DNA of 37,122 bases from an uncultured Pseudomonadota bacterium. Its GTDB lineage: Bacteria > Pseudomonadota > Alphaproteobacteria > Rs-D84. This document shows positions 14,566 to 23,602 of the stretch, one piece after another (within the stretch, counting starts at the first letter, position 1; every line of letters starts with the position of its first letter). The stretch covers positions 1-37,122 of the forward strand of contig CADAHF010000012.1 of the NCBI GenBank assembly GCA_902787665.1. The letters are read 5' to 3'. The position numbers and the translations under genes are program-made. Below the pieces are notes generated by a model that saw only the letters and a program-made list of their open reading frames with translations, made no database searches and was not told where the DNA came from.

Positions 14566-15285
14566 ATGAAACAAATTATACTGGCTTGTTTTATAGCGGC
14601 ATTTTGTATAACGGATTCGTTGGCTGAAAATAGGTCATCGCTTTTATCAGATTATTTGAAAGTGATAAGTAACCATGAAAAAAAACATGGAGAAAAAGCA
14701 CAGTATGATGAAACAACATATGATAAAGAATTTAAAGAAGGCATGCTTGATGTTTGTTTCAATATAGAGCAATTTATAAAGAATAATAATTTGTCTGTTG
14801 TTGTTAGTCGAGAAAATACGGATTTTATTGCTGGTAGTAAAAAATATAATTGCGCACATGTTTGTGACGAGGTGGATTTTTATTATGATTTGATGATGAT
14901 AAATTTTGCATGTATTGTTTTGTTACCGACAGATAAAACACAAAGTAACACGGTTACGAACATGGAAAAAATAGCCGCAAATTATTGCGAACTGGTTCAT
15001 AAAAATGATATAACCTCACTGACGGTGAGGTCTGGATATACAAGGGTGGTTAAGTCAAGACAAACAAAATGTGAAATGTTAGATGCTGATAAATATCGGT
15101 GTGTAGAAAGTGCAATATATGCAAATCCGCAAGAAGAAAAAAGAGTATATGGCAAATGTTGTCTTGTTAATTGTGAAAAAAGTGATAAATGTATTGTGGA
15201 AAAAAGTACAAGACCATACGCGTTTTATGATGATGAAATTTTAACATTGGACGATTTTACAAAAGATTGTATTTTAAAGGAATAA
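14566..15285 (+). CDS. Secreted cysteine-containing protein, unknown function
   Basis: 239 residues. Signal peptide MKQIILACFIAAFCITDSLA, cleaved before ENRSS. The mature part is Lys/Asp/Tyr-rich with about 13 cysteines, several paired closely (C-A-H-V-C; C-C-L-V-N-C-E-K-S-D-K-C), suggesting disulfides in the periplasm or outside. No family recognised. It uses more AGA/AGG and AT-rich codons than its neighbours, a hint of recent transfer or weak expression. The start is supported by AAGGGGGGG before the ATG. It may have its own -10 (TATTAT, 14543-14548) or be reached by readthrough of the structured RNA upstream. Confidence 0.7.
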   Translation: MKQIILACFIAAFCITDSLAENRSSLLSDYLKVISNHEKKHGEKAQYDETTYDKEFKEGMLDVCFNIEQFIKNNNLSVVVSRENTDFIAGSKKYNCAHVCDEVDFYYDLMMINFACIVLLPTDKTQSNTVTNMEKIAANYCELVHKNDITSLTVRSGYTRVVKSRQTKCEMLDADKYRCVESAIYANPQEEKRVYGKCCLVNCEKSDKCIVEKSTRPYAFYDDEILTLDDFTKDCILKE

Positions 15286-15294
15286 ACGTTGTGT

Positions 15295-15339
15295 AAAAAA
15301 CACGCTATACGCAGGAAATCATGCGTATAGCGTGTTTTT
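15295..15339. terminator. Bidirectional terminator between the 14566 gene and pgsA
   Basis: Twelve-base arms CACGCTATACGC / GCGTATAGCGTG around a 10-nt loop, with flanking A and T runs on both sides. It serves converging genes. Confidence 0.93.
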
Positions 15340-15364
15340 ACTAAGCATTAACCACTTACATTAA

Positions 15365-15967
15365 TCACTTTTTAATCTTTTTCAATTTTTCAATAAATGT
15401 TCCCGTATATTGTGTTGCGGACCAAACGGATGCAACCAATGATAACCACAAACCAATAATACCAATTTGTGATAACAAATTCATCGCAATCAAATATGAT
15501 TTAGAAATTGATTCTGGGGTTATCAATGTGCTTAATGCAAACAAACCTAAGAACGCAGTGATTGTTATCATTTGAAATGTTGTCTTTACCTTGCCCAATG
15601 AAAAACGTGCCTTTGGAACCGGCATTTCAATTTTCTGTGTTCCCAAAAATTCACGCAGACCGCTGATATACAATTCGCGTGCTATCAATATGATTACAGG
15701 AACAACAATAAACCATACAGGCATCATCACCGTCAACATAATCAATGTGTTCACAACAATCAATTTGTCGCCAATGTGGTCCATAACACCACCCAATTTT
15801 GTGCATACATCATATTTGCGCGCCAGGTATCCATCAAAGAAATCAGACATTGCGCCCAATACAAACAGTATTAACGATGTCCAATATAATTGAAACATCA
15901 GTGTCGGTATAATTGCAAAAGATGCAGCAATACGAAAAGCTGACAAGAAATTTACAAAGAACTTCAT
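15365..15967 (-). CDS. pgsA: CDP-diacylglycerol-glycerol-3-phosphate 3-phosphatidyltransferase
   Basis: 200 residues, membrane protein. Makes phosphatidylglycerol phosphate from CDP-diacylglycerol. The CDP-alcohol phosphotransferase motif is intact: DGYLAR (45-50), then G and D-x3-D ending at Asp63 and Asp67 (GGVMDHIGDKL). About five or six hydrophobic helices. It lies directly downstream of uvrC on the same strand (gap 32 bp), an order common in Alphaproteobacteria. An AGGAG site precedes the ATG. Confidence 0.95.
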   Translation of the reverse strand: MKFFVNFLSAFRIAASFAIIPTLMFQLYWTSLILFVLGAMSDFFDGYLARKYDVCTKLGGVMDHIGDKLIVVNTLIMLTVMMPVWFIVVPVIILIARELYISGLREFLGTQKIEMPVPKARFSLGKVKTTFQMITITAFLGLFALSTLITPESISKSYLIAMNLLSQIGIIGLWLSLVASVWSATQYTGTFIEKLKKIKK

Positions 15968-15999
15968 ATTTTTTCTCCTTTATTTATGTGGTGTTTTCA

Positions 16000-17424
16000 T
16001 TATAACACTTCCGAATGGAAATAGTCATATATTTTTTTTGCGGCGATTTCACCCAATTCTGGCACCCGACGTAATGCGTTCATATCTGCATCCATTATTG
16101 CGCGCGTTGAACCAAAGTGATTAAGCAGTAATCGTTTGCGCTTTGGACCAATACCATCAATTTCATCCAGGACTGATGCAGTCATTTTTTTTGCACGTGT
16201 TGTTCGGTGATATGTGATTACAAACCTGTGTGCTTCATCCCGGACAGCACGCAACATTAAAAACAGCGGGCTGTCTTTTGGCATATCATGATATTCGGTG
16301 CCATCCGGCATAATAAAGTGTTCATCACCGTTACGAACAACCCCCTTGGTTACACCAAGAATTGGAATATCCGCGGCAACGCGATGTGCGATGTTCCATT
16401 GTGCAGGACCGCCATCAACAATAATCAAACTTAATTTTGGACCACGTGCAACAGCACGCGAGACAAATTCTTCCATCATGGCGATGTCATTACCGCTGCG
16501 CTTTTTATCATTTAATTTAAAATGGCGATAACCAGATTTATCAAACCCATTGTGTCCAAATGTTATCATTGCGCCAACTGGATTCGTACCAAACAAATGT
16601 GAATTATCAAACACACCAACGGTATCTATTTTTATACCCAACCATTGTTCCAATTCTGTAACATTTTTATCCCAATCTAAAATCGTTCTATGTGCATGAT
16701 TCCGCTGTATACCGCGATTTGATGTTTTAGTTAATGCCGCAATTTTATCACGACATTTTGCCGCATTTTCATAATCCATTTTTTCTGCAAAATTTTGCAT
16801 CTGTTTTTGCAAATCGTCTAATATCGGTTCGCTGTCACCAGTTAATATTTTTCGCGCCAATGATACGCGTTCATTGTAATCTTTTTGCTCAATTACACAT
16901 GGTGCGCTGCAACGGCCAATTTGATGTAGCAGACATGGTCGTGTGCGATTACGCATAAAAGTGTCGGTACAAGTGCGAATTTCACAAACCTTTTGAATGG
17001 TTTTGATTGTTTCGTTTAACGATTTGACAGATGGATATGGCCCAAAAACATCACGACGTTGTGTGATTTTTCCACGGAATTTCATCAAACGCGGATATTT
17101 AGAATTTGTCAGTGCAATCATTGGATACATTTTTCCATCGGTCAGCATGATGTTATATTTCGGTTTTTGGGTTTTTATTAATTCTTGTTCCCGAATAAGC
17201 GCATCAGATTCCGTAGGTGTGATTTCCCAATCAACGCGCGTAACAAGCGTGCGCATAACCTGTTTATGTAATTCCAATTTTGATATGTCGATGTATTGTT
17301 TAAGCCGGGCGTGCAAATTCTTGGCTTTACCCACGTAAAGCAGGTTCCCATCGGTATCATACATTTTGTATACACCGGGGGAACGTGGGGCATTTTCAAT
17401 CAAATCATAAAATTGAATATTCAT
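16000..17424 (-). CDS. uvrC: Excinuclease ABC subunit C, compact form
   Basis: 474 residues; UvrC is usually about 600. It makes the two incisions in nucleotide excision repair. Present are: the GIY-YIG nuclease (about 15-95: GVYKMYD, LLYVGKAKN, Glu79 of the IREQE helix); the Cys cluster PCLLHQIGRCSAPC (163-176); the UVR motif for UvrB (about 199-231); the RNase H-like nuclease with FDNSH (272-276), VDGGPAQ (336-342) and His399 of RDEAHRF; and C-terminal helix-hairpin-helix repeats (about 415-470). Only ~40 residues separate UVR from FDNSH, against about 150 in E. coli, so the middle segment is missing while the catalytic residues remain. Upstream gene of the uvrC-pgsA unit. Confidence 0.93.
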   Translation of the reverse strand: MNIQFYDLIENAPRSPGVYKMYDTDGNLLYVGKAKNLHARLKQYIDISKLELHKQVMRTLVTRVDWEITPTESDALIREQELIKTQKPKYNIMLTDGKMYPMIALTNSKYPRLMKFRGKITQRRDVFGPYPSVKSLNETIKTIQKVCEIRTCTDTFMRNRTRPCLLHQIGRCSAPCVIEQKDYNERVSLARKILTGDSEPILDDLQKQMQNFAEKMDYENAAKCRDKIAALTKTSNRGIQRNHAHRTILDWDKNVTELEQWLGIKIDTVGVFDNSHLFGTNPVGAMITFGHNGFDKSGYRHFKLNDKKRSGNDIAMMEEFVSRAVARGPKLSLIIVDGGPAQWNIAHRVAADIPILGVTKGVVRNGDEHFIMPDGTEYHDMPKDSPLFLMLRAVRDEAHRFVITYHRTTRAKKMTASVLDEIDGIGPKRKRLLLNHFGSTRAIMDADMNALRRVPELGEIAAKKIYDYFHSEVL

Positions 17425-17471
17425 GCCTTTTATGATATTATATTATAAAGAAAAAGCAAATGGGGGATAAT

Positions 17472-17936
17472 ATGAAACAAGAATCTGGACGTTCAATGAT
17501 TGAAATGCTGGGTGTGTTGGCGATTATGGGTGTCATAACTGTTGGCGCAATTGGTCTTATATCAACGGCGATGCGAACACAAAAACGCAGTGCGGTCAAT
17601 GACGAAGTAATTGAAATCGTCACTGGTGTTCGTCAGTTGCTTGGTGAATACGATGATTTTTCAAATATAAACAATGCGACAATATTTGGGGCAATTGGTA
17701 TTTCAAATAAAAATCCATATGGTGGAACATACACATTGTCTGTGGATTCAACAAATTCGCGTCAGTTTATCGTTGGTATCACTGGCTTAAACAAATCTGA
17801 TTGTGAATATTTGATTACAAAAGCATGGTCGGATTCGGTTGGTTATCAAATGTCTGATGGCAAGGTTAGTGGTGCAACCGGTGATTGCAGTAGTGCAAAT
17901 GGTGCTAATTCAATCCAGATTACATTTGGTGACTAA
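17472..17936 (+). CDS. Type IV prepilin-like protein
   Basis: 154 residues. Short leader MKQESG followed by R-S-M-I-E-M-L-G-V-L-A-I-M-G: cleavage after Gly6 puts Glu at mature position 5, the class III prepilin signature. The hydrophobic helix continues to about residue 30, then polar helix TQKRSAVNDEVIEIVTGVRQLL. Two cysteines near the C-terminus (DCEYLI, GDCSSA) could form the pilin disulfide loop. This resembles PilS/TcpA-type type IVb pilins and may be the subunit for the secretin encoded at 2.5 kb. Start 17472 is chosen because GGGGG lies 6-10 bp upstream; an in-frame ATG at 17460 lacks a site. Transcribed divergently from uvrC; rluC-like follows after 21 bp. Confidence 0.8.
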   Translation: MKQESGRSMIEMLGVLAIMGVITVGAIGLISTAMRTQKRSAVNDEVIEIVTGVRQLLGEYDDFSNINNATIFGAIGISNKNPYGGTYTLSVDSTNSRQFIVGITGLNKSDCEYLITKAWSDSVGYQMSDGKVSGATGDCSSANGANSIQITFGD

Positions 17937-17957
17937 CGGTTTTTATGGGGACCATAT

Positions 17958-18926
17958 ATGGCGGAATTAAAGATTGTTTCGCAGACCGAAGATGGCACAC
18001 GCCTTATGCGGTGGTTTGGGCGGCATTTTCCGTCGTTGTCATCTGCTGAATTCCACAAACTGTGTCGCGGGGGACAAATAAGATTAAATTCGTCACGTGT
18101 TCGTGGCACAGAAATTCTGCGTTCGGGTGATGCGATTCGTGTGCCGCCAACGATTTCTGGGTATACCAGCGATGGTCCCAAGAAAACAGAATCTGGCGAT
18201 AAATTTTCGTTAACTGATTTGGAACAGTTACGTAAATGTATTATCCATAATGATGACGATATTGTTGTGTTTGATAAACCTGCGGGATTGGCTGTCCAGG
18301 GTGGAACCGGTATAAGAAAATCAATTGATAAAATGGCGGCGGCGTTATTTCCGTATGCTAAAATATCACTGGTACATCGTTTAGATAAAGAGACAAGTGG
18401 CGTTTTGGTCGTGGCAAAAACACAACGCGCCGCGCAAACCTTGGCAAGTGAATTTCAATCGAAAACAGCACACAAAGAATACTTGGCGTTACTTAATGGC
18501 GGGGTAAAGAAAAAGCAGGGCATTATTGATAATTATATGATTAAAGGTCAGGTTTTTGATTCACCCACAAAAGCAAAAAAAGGTGATGGTGGGCGCCCAC
18601 AACGCGCAATTACTGAATACCAGGTTTTAGCAACGGCTGGGTGTGTGTCGTGGGTTTTGTTTAAACCGAAAACTGGTCGTACACATCAATTAAGAATACA
18701 CAGCGCCCTTTGTTTAAATGCGCCAATTATTGGCGATGATTTATATGGACGCAATAAAAAGATGGATGCAGCATTAAAGGCAATGTTGACCACAAACAAT
18801 TTGCATTTGTTGGCATATCGTTTAACATTCCGTCATCCAACAAGCGGTAAAGTTGTGACTTTTAGTGCAAGGGTTCCAGAATTTATGAAACCTGTGATGA
18901 AATTTTTGGAATTACAATTACCATGA
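17958..18926 (+). CDS. rluC: Ribosomal large-subunit pseudouridine synthase, RluC/RluD family
   Basis: 322 residues. Converts specific uridines of 23S rRNA to pseudouridine. The N-terminal S4 RNA-binding domain (about 12-65) has FHKLCRGGQIRLNSSRV. The synthase domain has the catalytic motif HRLDKETSG (140-148, nucleophile Asp143), the substrate loop KPKTGRTHQLRIH and DDLYG. RluC is preferred to RluD from the long N-terminal S4 arrangement, with moderate confidence. Probably co-transcribed with the prepilin upstream and AsmA-like downstream. Confidence 0.9.
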   Translation: MAELKIVSQTEDGTRLMRWFGRHFPSLSSAEFHKLCRGGQIRLNSSRVRGTEILRSGDAIRVPPTISGYTSDGPKKTESGDKFSLTDLEQLRKCIIHNDDDIVVFDKPAGLAVQGGTGIRKSIDKMAAALFPYAKISLVHRLDKETSGVLVVAKTQRAAQTLASEFQSKTAHKEYLALLNGGVKKKQGIIDNYMIKGQVFDSPTKAKKGDGGRPQRAITEYQVLATAGCVSWVLFKPKTGRTHQLRIHSALCLNAPIIGDDLYGRNKKMDAALKAMLTTNNLHLLAYRLTFRHPTSGKVVTFSARVPEFMKPVMKFLELQLP

Positions 18927-18941
18927 TAAGCGACAAACAAA

Positions 18942-19730
18942 ATGCCACGTAAGAAAAAGCAAAGTAGATTTTTAAAAATCTTTCGTATAATTGGCCTGTT
19001 TCTTGGGGTGATGGTTGTCGCGTTATCTGTCGCATTAAGCCAGGTTAATCTTGAAACACTGCGTGGCAATATACTTAATATTATGCGAGATGCCACTGGT
19101 TTGAACATAGAAATAGACGGTGCCATATCGTGGGTGTTTTCATTGCGTCCAAAAATCGAATTGAACAATGTGCGCATTAAAAATGCCGAATGGTCAAAAA
19201 TTGAATATGGTTTTGATGCAGACAGAATAGATGTGACACTGAACCTGGTATCACTTTTACGGAACCATCCAACCATACAAAACATCAGTATAAACGATGC
19301 GAAAATATCGTTGGAAAAAAATGATGTGGGCGAATTATCAATTCAACCATTTGATGCAGAAGACAATGTTTCCGATGGCGCAACACCAGAAAAGATAAAA
19401 TCTCAACCAAAATTTCCTTTCAAAAAACCGGGCCTTGCCAGTGTTGATATCCATAATTTAAATGTAAACATTGATGGTGATAAATATGTTGTGCCTAATT
19501 TTCAAGTGCGTTATATGTTGCGGCATGGTAAACGCGAATATACTGGATGGTTAAAAGACGGAATAAAAATATTCCCGTTTATTGTGTCTTTTTCTGAATA
19601 CAATTCTGAACGCAAAGTTTATCCAGTAAGTGTCGCATTTACATCGATTTTGTTATTCGTGGCGATATACCAGATGTTGCTGCGTTTGGTCGTGCAATTG
19701 GACAAGATTGGGTTGAATTACCACCAGTGA
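18942..19730 (+). CDS. AsmA-family protein, N-terminal part (frameshifted)
   Basis: 262 residues as read. An N-terminal membrane anchor (about 12-33, IIGLFLGVMVVALSVALSQV) is followed by the AsmA start NLETLRGNIL and DGAISWVFSLRPKIELNNVRI. AsmA-like proteins span the periplasm and are linked to lipid transport and outer-membrane assembly. The last ~30 residues (from about FTSILLF) do not fit the family. The +1 frame from about 19645 gives D-F-V-I-R-G-D-I-P-D-V-A-A-F-G-R-A-I-G-Q-D, which does. So a single-base indel near 19636-19655 breaks the gene; the rest is the next entry. Could be sequencing or assembly error, or a recent pseudogene. Confidence 0.75.
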   Translation: MPRKKKQSRFLKIFRIIGLFLGVMVVALSVALSQVNLETLRGNILNIMRDATGLNIEIDGAISWVFSLRPKIELNNVRIKNAEWSKIEYGFDADRIDVTLNLVSLLRNHPTIQNISINDAKISLEKNDVGELSIQPFDAEDNVSDGATPEKIKSQPKFPFKKPGLASVDIHNLNVNIDGDKYVVPNFQVRYMLRHGKREYTGWLKDGIKIFPFIVSFSEYNSERKVYPVSVAFTSILLFVAIYQMLLRLVVQLDKIGLNYHQ

Positions 19731-20989
19731 TGGTAAACATCGCAGGCGGGGTTGGGACAAAAAAAATAACACTGCGAAAATCTTCGGTTTCAATACGTGG
19801 CGTGAATATGGATGTGTCTGGTGAATACGATTGGTCCAAAGATGTGCCGAATGTAGTTTTTAATTTAACTGGTGACGATGTTGTTTTGTATAAAATGTTT
19901 CCAACAATATATTCTGGAAATTGGATACACCCAAAACGTGATTTAAATGCTTTCAAAGATATTCCGTTGTTTGGTAAAGAGTTGTCGCATATTAATTTAA
20001 AAGCAAACGCAAAAATAAAACAGTTCGTTGTATATCGTGAATTGGCATTGGACAACATGAACATAAATTTAAAATCTGAACTTGGACATGGTCGGTTAGA
20101 CATTGATATGATTTTTGCCGATGGTGATTTCAAAGTTGCGTCTGATTTTGATGCTGATGCAGAGGGGCGCATTTATATGCATGCTGCTATCAAGGCGGAA
20201 AACATGTATATAGGTAAATTGTTAGAAGATGTTAGAAACCCAGATGTTATATCCGAATTGCCAATGAATATAAATGCGTATGGCGTTGCAAATGGACACG
20301 ATTTATCTGAAATAATGCAAACAATGACGGGACCTTTTGTTATGAAGTCGGCGGGCAAGGGGTATATGCGTTCGGAACTGGTGTCGTATATTTATGGTAA
20401 AGATACACTGACTTCGCTTGGCGAAGGTGTTCAAGATTTATTCACCAGTGATGACAAGAAAAATGAAAAAATAAAAATATCTTGTGCCGCTGTAAATGTA
20501 AAAATGCGTAATGGACTGGTGGAAACACAAAACGGTGTCGCAATTGAAACGGCGGCAATAAATGCGCGACTGGCGGGTAGTGTTGATTTAGGCAAAGAGA
20601 AAATGAAGTTGGCATTAACAACGGTTCCAGTGCGTGGTCTTAAATTATCCGTGTCGGGCAATTTGGTAAATTCAATTGAAATAACTGGCAATTTGTCTGA
20701 ACCAGATGTAAAGGTCAGCGGGTTGTCTGTGGCGGGCAAGGTTGCATCGGCAACTGGCATTGGGTTGTTGTTGGCACCACTTACAGGTGGGCTTAGTGTG
20801 GTTGCTGGTGCGGGTATTGGTTTGGTTGCAGGCGATTTGTTGGAAAATTGGTTGGCGGATGACGAACCGTGCAAGACCGCATTAAAAAGTGGCGCACCGG
20901 CACGCCGCGATGATCCAGAATGGCTGAATAAGCCTGTCGCAGAATTGATGGATACCGTGTTTAATAATGCTGCCACGGTCGAAGAATAA
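19727..20989 (+). CDS. AsmA-family protein, C-terminal part (frameshifted)
   Basis: 420 residues as an ORF, but the true reading continues upstream of the ATG at 19727 into about 19645 in the same frame, joining the previous entry into a protein of about 682 residues. It contains the AsmA C-terminal domain: a long beta-rich region, NMYIGKLLEDV, SGNLVNSIEITGNLSEPDVKVSGLS, then a hydrophobic segment GIGLLLAPLTGGLSVVAGAGIGLVAGDLL typical of the family, and a DEPCKTAL tail. No separate ribosome site is seen for this ATG, which overlaps the end of the upstream frame. Followed by a terminator at 21042. Confidence 0.8.
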   Translation: MMVNIAGGVGTKKITLRKSSVSIRGVNMDVSGEYDWSKDVPNVVFNLTGDDVVLYKMFPTIYSGNWIHPKRDLNAFKDIPLFGKELSHINLKANAKIKQFVVYRELALDNMNINLKSELGHGRLDIDMIFADGDFKVASDFDADAEGRIYMHAAIKAENMYIGKLLEDVRNPDVISELPMNINAYGVANGHDLSEIMQTMTGPFVMKSAGKGYMRSELVSYIYGKDTLTSLGEGVQDLFTSDDKKNEKIKISCAAVNVKMRNGLVETQNGVAIETAAINARLAGSVDLGKEKMKLALTTVPVRGLKLSVSGNLVNSIEITGNLSEPDVKVSGLSVAGKVASATGIGLLLAPLTGGLSVVAGAGIGLVAGDLLENWLADDEPCKTALKSGAPARRDDPEWLNKPVAELMDTVFNNAATVEE

Positions 20990-21041
20990 GCACAAGTAAT
21001 CACAATTTTACAATCATACATCATGTATAAAATGGTGCTTG

Positions 21042-21060
21042 CACCGAATCGGTGTTTTTT
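21042..21060 (+). terminator. Intrinsic terminator after the AsmA-like gene
   Basis: CACCG / CGGTG around AAT, then TTTTTT. Confidence 0.85.
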
Positions 21061-21114
21061 GGTAAACTTACCCCGAAAGGAATGTAGGCGTAATTATAAA
21101 CAGGAGCATACAAA

Positions 21115-22233
21115 ATGGAATTTTCGGTATTTCGTCAGGTTTTAATTCGTGCGTTGGGACACATGCAATCCATTGTTGAAAAGCGTGCGACTTTGCCGAT
21201 TTTAATGAATGTTAAGATAGAGGTCGGTGATGATTTGGTATTGTCTGCAACCAATGTTGACCTTGAATTGGTCGAACATGTTGCCGCGGATATTACCCTG
21301 GGGGGCAAGGTTACTGTTCCTGTTCAGATGTTGTATGATATTGTTCGCAAATTGCCAGAAGATGCCGAAATAAGTTTCAAACAATCGGGTGACCAATTGG
21401 TCGTATCTTCTGGTCGTGCGGTGTTCCATTTGCCGACTTTGCCAGCGGAAAATTTTCCAGCTATGGCGGGTAGCAATCTGACAACAAAATTCCAGATGAC
21501 AACTGGGGATTTGGCACACCTTATTAATCAAACAAAGTTTGCAATTCCAACCGATGATGTTCGTTATCATTTGGGTGGTATTTTCTTCCATATTTCAGAA
21601 GAGGGTAAATCAAAGATGTTGACTGCGGTTGCAACCGACGCACAACGTATGGCTTTGTGTGCGATGGCCGCCCCCGCAGGTTCGGCTGAGATGCCATCTG
21701 TGATTTTGCCACGTCGCGTGATTGGCGAATTGTCAAAGTTATTAGAAGATGCCAATGTTGACGATGTTATGGTTGAATTGTCTGATACCAAGGCGCGTTT
21801 TACGGTTGGTCCAGCAACACTGACCAGCAAATTGGTTGATGCGCAATATCCAAACTATCGTGTTGTTATTCCAAAGGGTAACGACAAGATTGCGACTTTG
21901 AACAGAAAGCAATTCATTGATGCGGTTGATTTGGTGTCTGTTGCATCTATGGATAAAACAAAATCTGTTCAGTTGACATATTCTATGAATAAATTGGTTA
22001 TCAATGCATCAAGTCCAGATGCCGGAACCGCGACCCAGGAATTAGATGTCGAATACAACGGTGACGATTCGTTTACAATTGTGTTTAATGTGAAATTCTT
22101 GCTTGATGTCGCAGGTCAGGTTGAAGGCGAAAAATTCCAAATGGAAATGCAGGATCCTTTATCGCCAACGATTATGAAATCAACGGACAAGAAAACAGAT
22201 TCACTGTTTGTCTTGATGCCGATGCGTATGTAG
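21115..22233 (+). CDS. dnaN: DNA polymerase III beta subunit (sliding clamp)
   Basis: 372 residues, normal length. Ring-forming clamp that tethers the polymerase. Three successive clamp domains are visible: MEFSVFRQVLIRALGHMQSIVEKRATLPILMNV at the start, DVRYHLGGIFFHI in the second, and the C-terminal LFVLMPMRM, matching the clamp tail that forms part of the protein-binding pocket. A CAGGAG site precedes the ATG. It stands alone with its own terminator, 11.5 kb from dnaA, whereas in many bacteria the two are adjacent. Confidence 0.97.
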   Translation: MEFSVFRQVLIRALGHMQSIVEKRATLPILMNVKIEVGDDLVLSATNVDLELVEHVAADITLGGKVTVPVQMLYDIVRKLPEDAEISFKQSGDQLVVSSGRAVFHLPTLPAENFPAMAGSNLTTKFQMTTGDLAHLINQTKFAIPTDDVRYHLGGIFFHISEEGKSKMLTAVATDAQRMALCAMAAPAGSAEMPSVILPRRVIGELSKLLEDANVDDVMVELSDTKARFTVGPATLTSKLVDAQYPNYRVVIPKGNDKIATLNRKQFIDAVDLVSVASMDKTKSVQLTYSMNKLVINASSPDAGTATQELDVEYNGDDSFTIVFNVKFLLDVAGQVEGEKFQMEMQDPLSPTIMKSTDKKTDSLFVLMPMRM

Positions 22234-22235
22234 GA

Positions 22236-22262
22236 AAAACGGCGCAAATCGCGCCGTTTTTT
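22236..22262 (+). terminator. Intrinsic terminator after dnaN
   Basis: ACGGCGC / GCGCCGT around AAATC, flanked by A and T runs. Confidence 0.92.
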
Positions 22263-22272
22263 ATTTTTTGTG

Positions 22273-22300
22273 TTGCGTTTTATTTTGTCGCGCGTATAAT
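22273..22300 (+). promoter_or_regulatory. efp promoter
   Basis: TTGCGT (22273-22278), 16 bp, TATAAT (22295-22300). Leader of about 27 nt with AAGAGGT before the ATG. Confidence 0.75.
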
Positions 22301-22333
22301 TGTCCCGGAATTTTTAAGAAAAGAGGTATTACA

Positions 22334-22903
22334 ATGGCTTCATACATTGCAAATGATATGCGTGTGGGTTGGGTTATTTCTCACAATGGTAAACGTTATT
22401 CGGTAACTTCTATCACCAAGGTTAAACCGGGTAAGGGCGGCGCTTTTGTTCAGGCTGATTTGCGCGACATTGATTCTGGAAACAAGGGTGGCGATCGTTG
22501 GCGCTCGGAAGATAAGGTTGAAAAATTGATGGTTGAAGATTTTGATTGTCAATATCTGTATTCGGATGCGACAGATGCGTTCTTTATGAATTTGAGCGAT
22601 TATGAACAGTTTACTATGCCACTTGAAAGTTTGGGCGAACAAACAAAATTCTTGGCCCCAGAAATGACGGTTAAGGCAAACTTTGTTGAAGGCAAACCTG
22701 TTTCTATTTCTTTGCCAAAGACAGTTGTCGCAACTGTTGTTGAAACAGAACCAGCATTAAAAGGTCAAACTGTTTCTTCGTCTGGTGGCAAACCGGCAAT
22801 TTTGGATAATGGTGTTCGTGTCCAAGTTCCATTGTTCATTGAACAGGATGAAAAGATTGTTGTGAATACGGAAACTCTCGAATATGTAGAAAGGGCGAAA
22901 TAA
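22334..22903 (+). CDS. efp: Elongation factor P
   Basis: 189 residues from ATG 22334; the upstream in-frame start at 22268 precedes the promoter. EF-P helps ribosomes through polyproline. The KOW-like N-domain has the modification loop VKPGKGGAFVQ, so the residue that is beta-lysylated or otherwise modified is a lysine. The two OB domains follow. The C-terminus D-N-G-V-R-V-Q-V-P-L-F-I...VVNTETLEYVER is typical. No EpmA/EpmB gene is nearby. Single-gene unit. Confidence 0.96.
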   Translation: MASYIANDMRVGWVISHNGKRYSVTSITKVKPGKGGAFVQADLRDIDSGNKGGDRWRSEDKVEKLMVEDFDCQYLYSDATDAFFMNLSDYEQFTMPLESLGEQTKFLAPEMTVKANFVEGKPVSISLPKTVVATVVETEPALKGQTVSSSGGKPAILDNGVRVQVPLFIEQDEKIVVNTETLEYVERAK

Positions 22904-22907
22904 AAAT

Positions 22908-22937
22908 AAAACCGCCTAATTGGCGGTTTTATTTTTT
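22908..22937. terminator. Bidirectional terminator between efp and alkD-like
   Basis: AAAACCGCC / GGCGGTTTT around TAATT with flanking A/T runs. It overlaps the end of the converging minus-strand gene. Confidence 0.9.
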
Positions 22938-23600
22938 CAATGTTTTTAAATGATTTTTTTGTTTGTCTGATATTCGATACGATTCGATTGATTTTTGAAT
23001 CGTTTTATTGTGTGTCCAGGTGTCCAATTTTTTATTTTCAATAATGCAAATTATATCGTCCCAATTTTTTGATAATGCCGTTGCAAAATACCATGCACGC
23101 ATCATATTAATATAGTATTCATCACTTTTGATTTTTATAACCGTATCGGCATAGGATAAATCAAATTTTTCACCCAGGTAAAATCGCATAAGCAATCCGA
23201 TTGCAAATCGTACCGTGTATGTGTGTTTTGATTTTATCCACTTGCGTATGTATGGCAGAAGTCGGTCAGTGTTTTTTGCAAAAATTTTTGGTATCAACTG
23301 GTCGCATGTGGCCCAATTGTCCACATACGGCAAAAAAGCATCAACTAATTTTATACAATTTTCAAAATCTTTTATTTCCGATAATATAAATGCGTGAATT
23401 TGATTTTCTTCGAAATATTTGTGGGGCAGGTTGCTTAAAAACTTATCTGGTGATGAAATTGTTTTTGCGTATTTCCGTAATTCTGGTGTACGAACACCAA
23501 TTACATTGTTCGCATCTATGGTTGGAATTAAACTTGCATTAAATTTTGCAAATTTTTCATTCCGAATATTGAACAAGTCAGATACAATTTTATCGTGCAT
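22929..23600 (-). CDS. DNA alkylation repair protein, AlkD-like
   Basis: 223 residues, all-helical HEAT-like repeats. The family excises alkylated bases without base flipping. Family phrases seen: GVRTPELRKYAK, the VDNWATCDQ helix, and a C-terminal EYYINMMRAWYFATALSK...TWTHNKTIQKSIESYRIS. It starts 2 bp after the fba stop on the minus strand, so it is translated from the fba mRNA; the functional link is unclear. Substrate is not deducible. Confidence 0.85.
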   Translation of the reverse strand: MHDKIVSDLFNIRNEKFAKFNASLIPTIDANNVIGVRTPELRKYAKTISSPDKFLSNLPHKYFEENQIHAFILSEIKDFENCIKLVDAFLPYVDNWATCDQLIPKIFAKNTDRLLPYIRKWIKSKHTYTVRFAIGLLMRFYLGEKFDLSYADTVIKIKSDEYYINMMRAWYFATALSKNWDDIICIIENKKLDTWTHNKTIQKSIESYRISDKQKNHLKTLKK

Positions 23601-23602
23601 AG

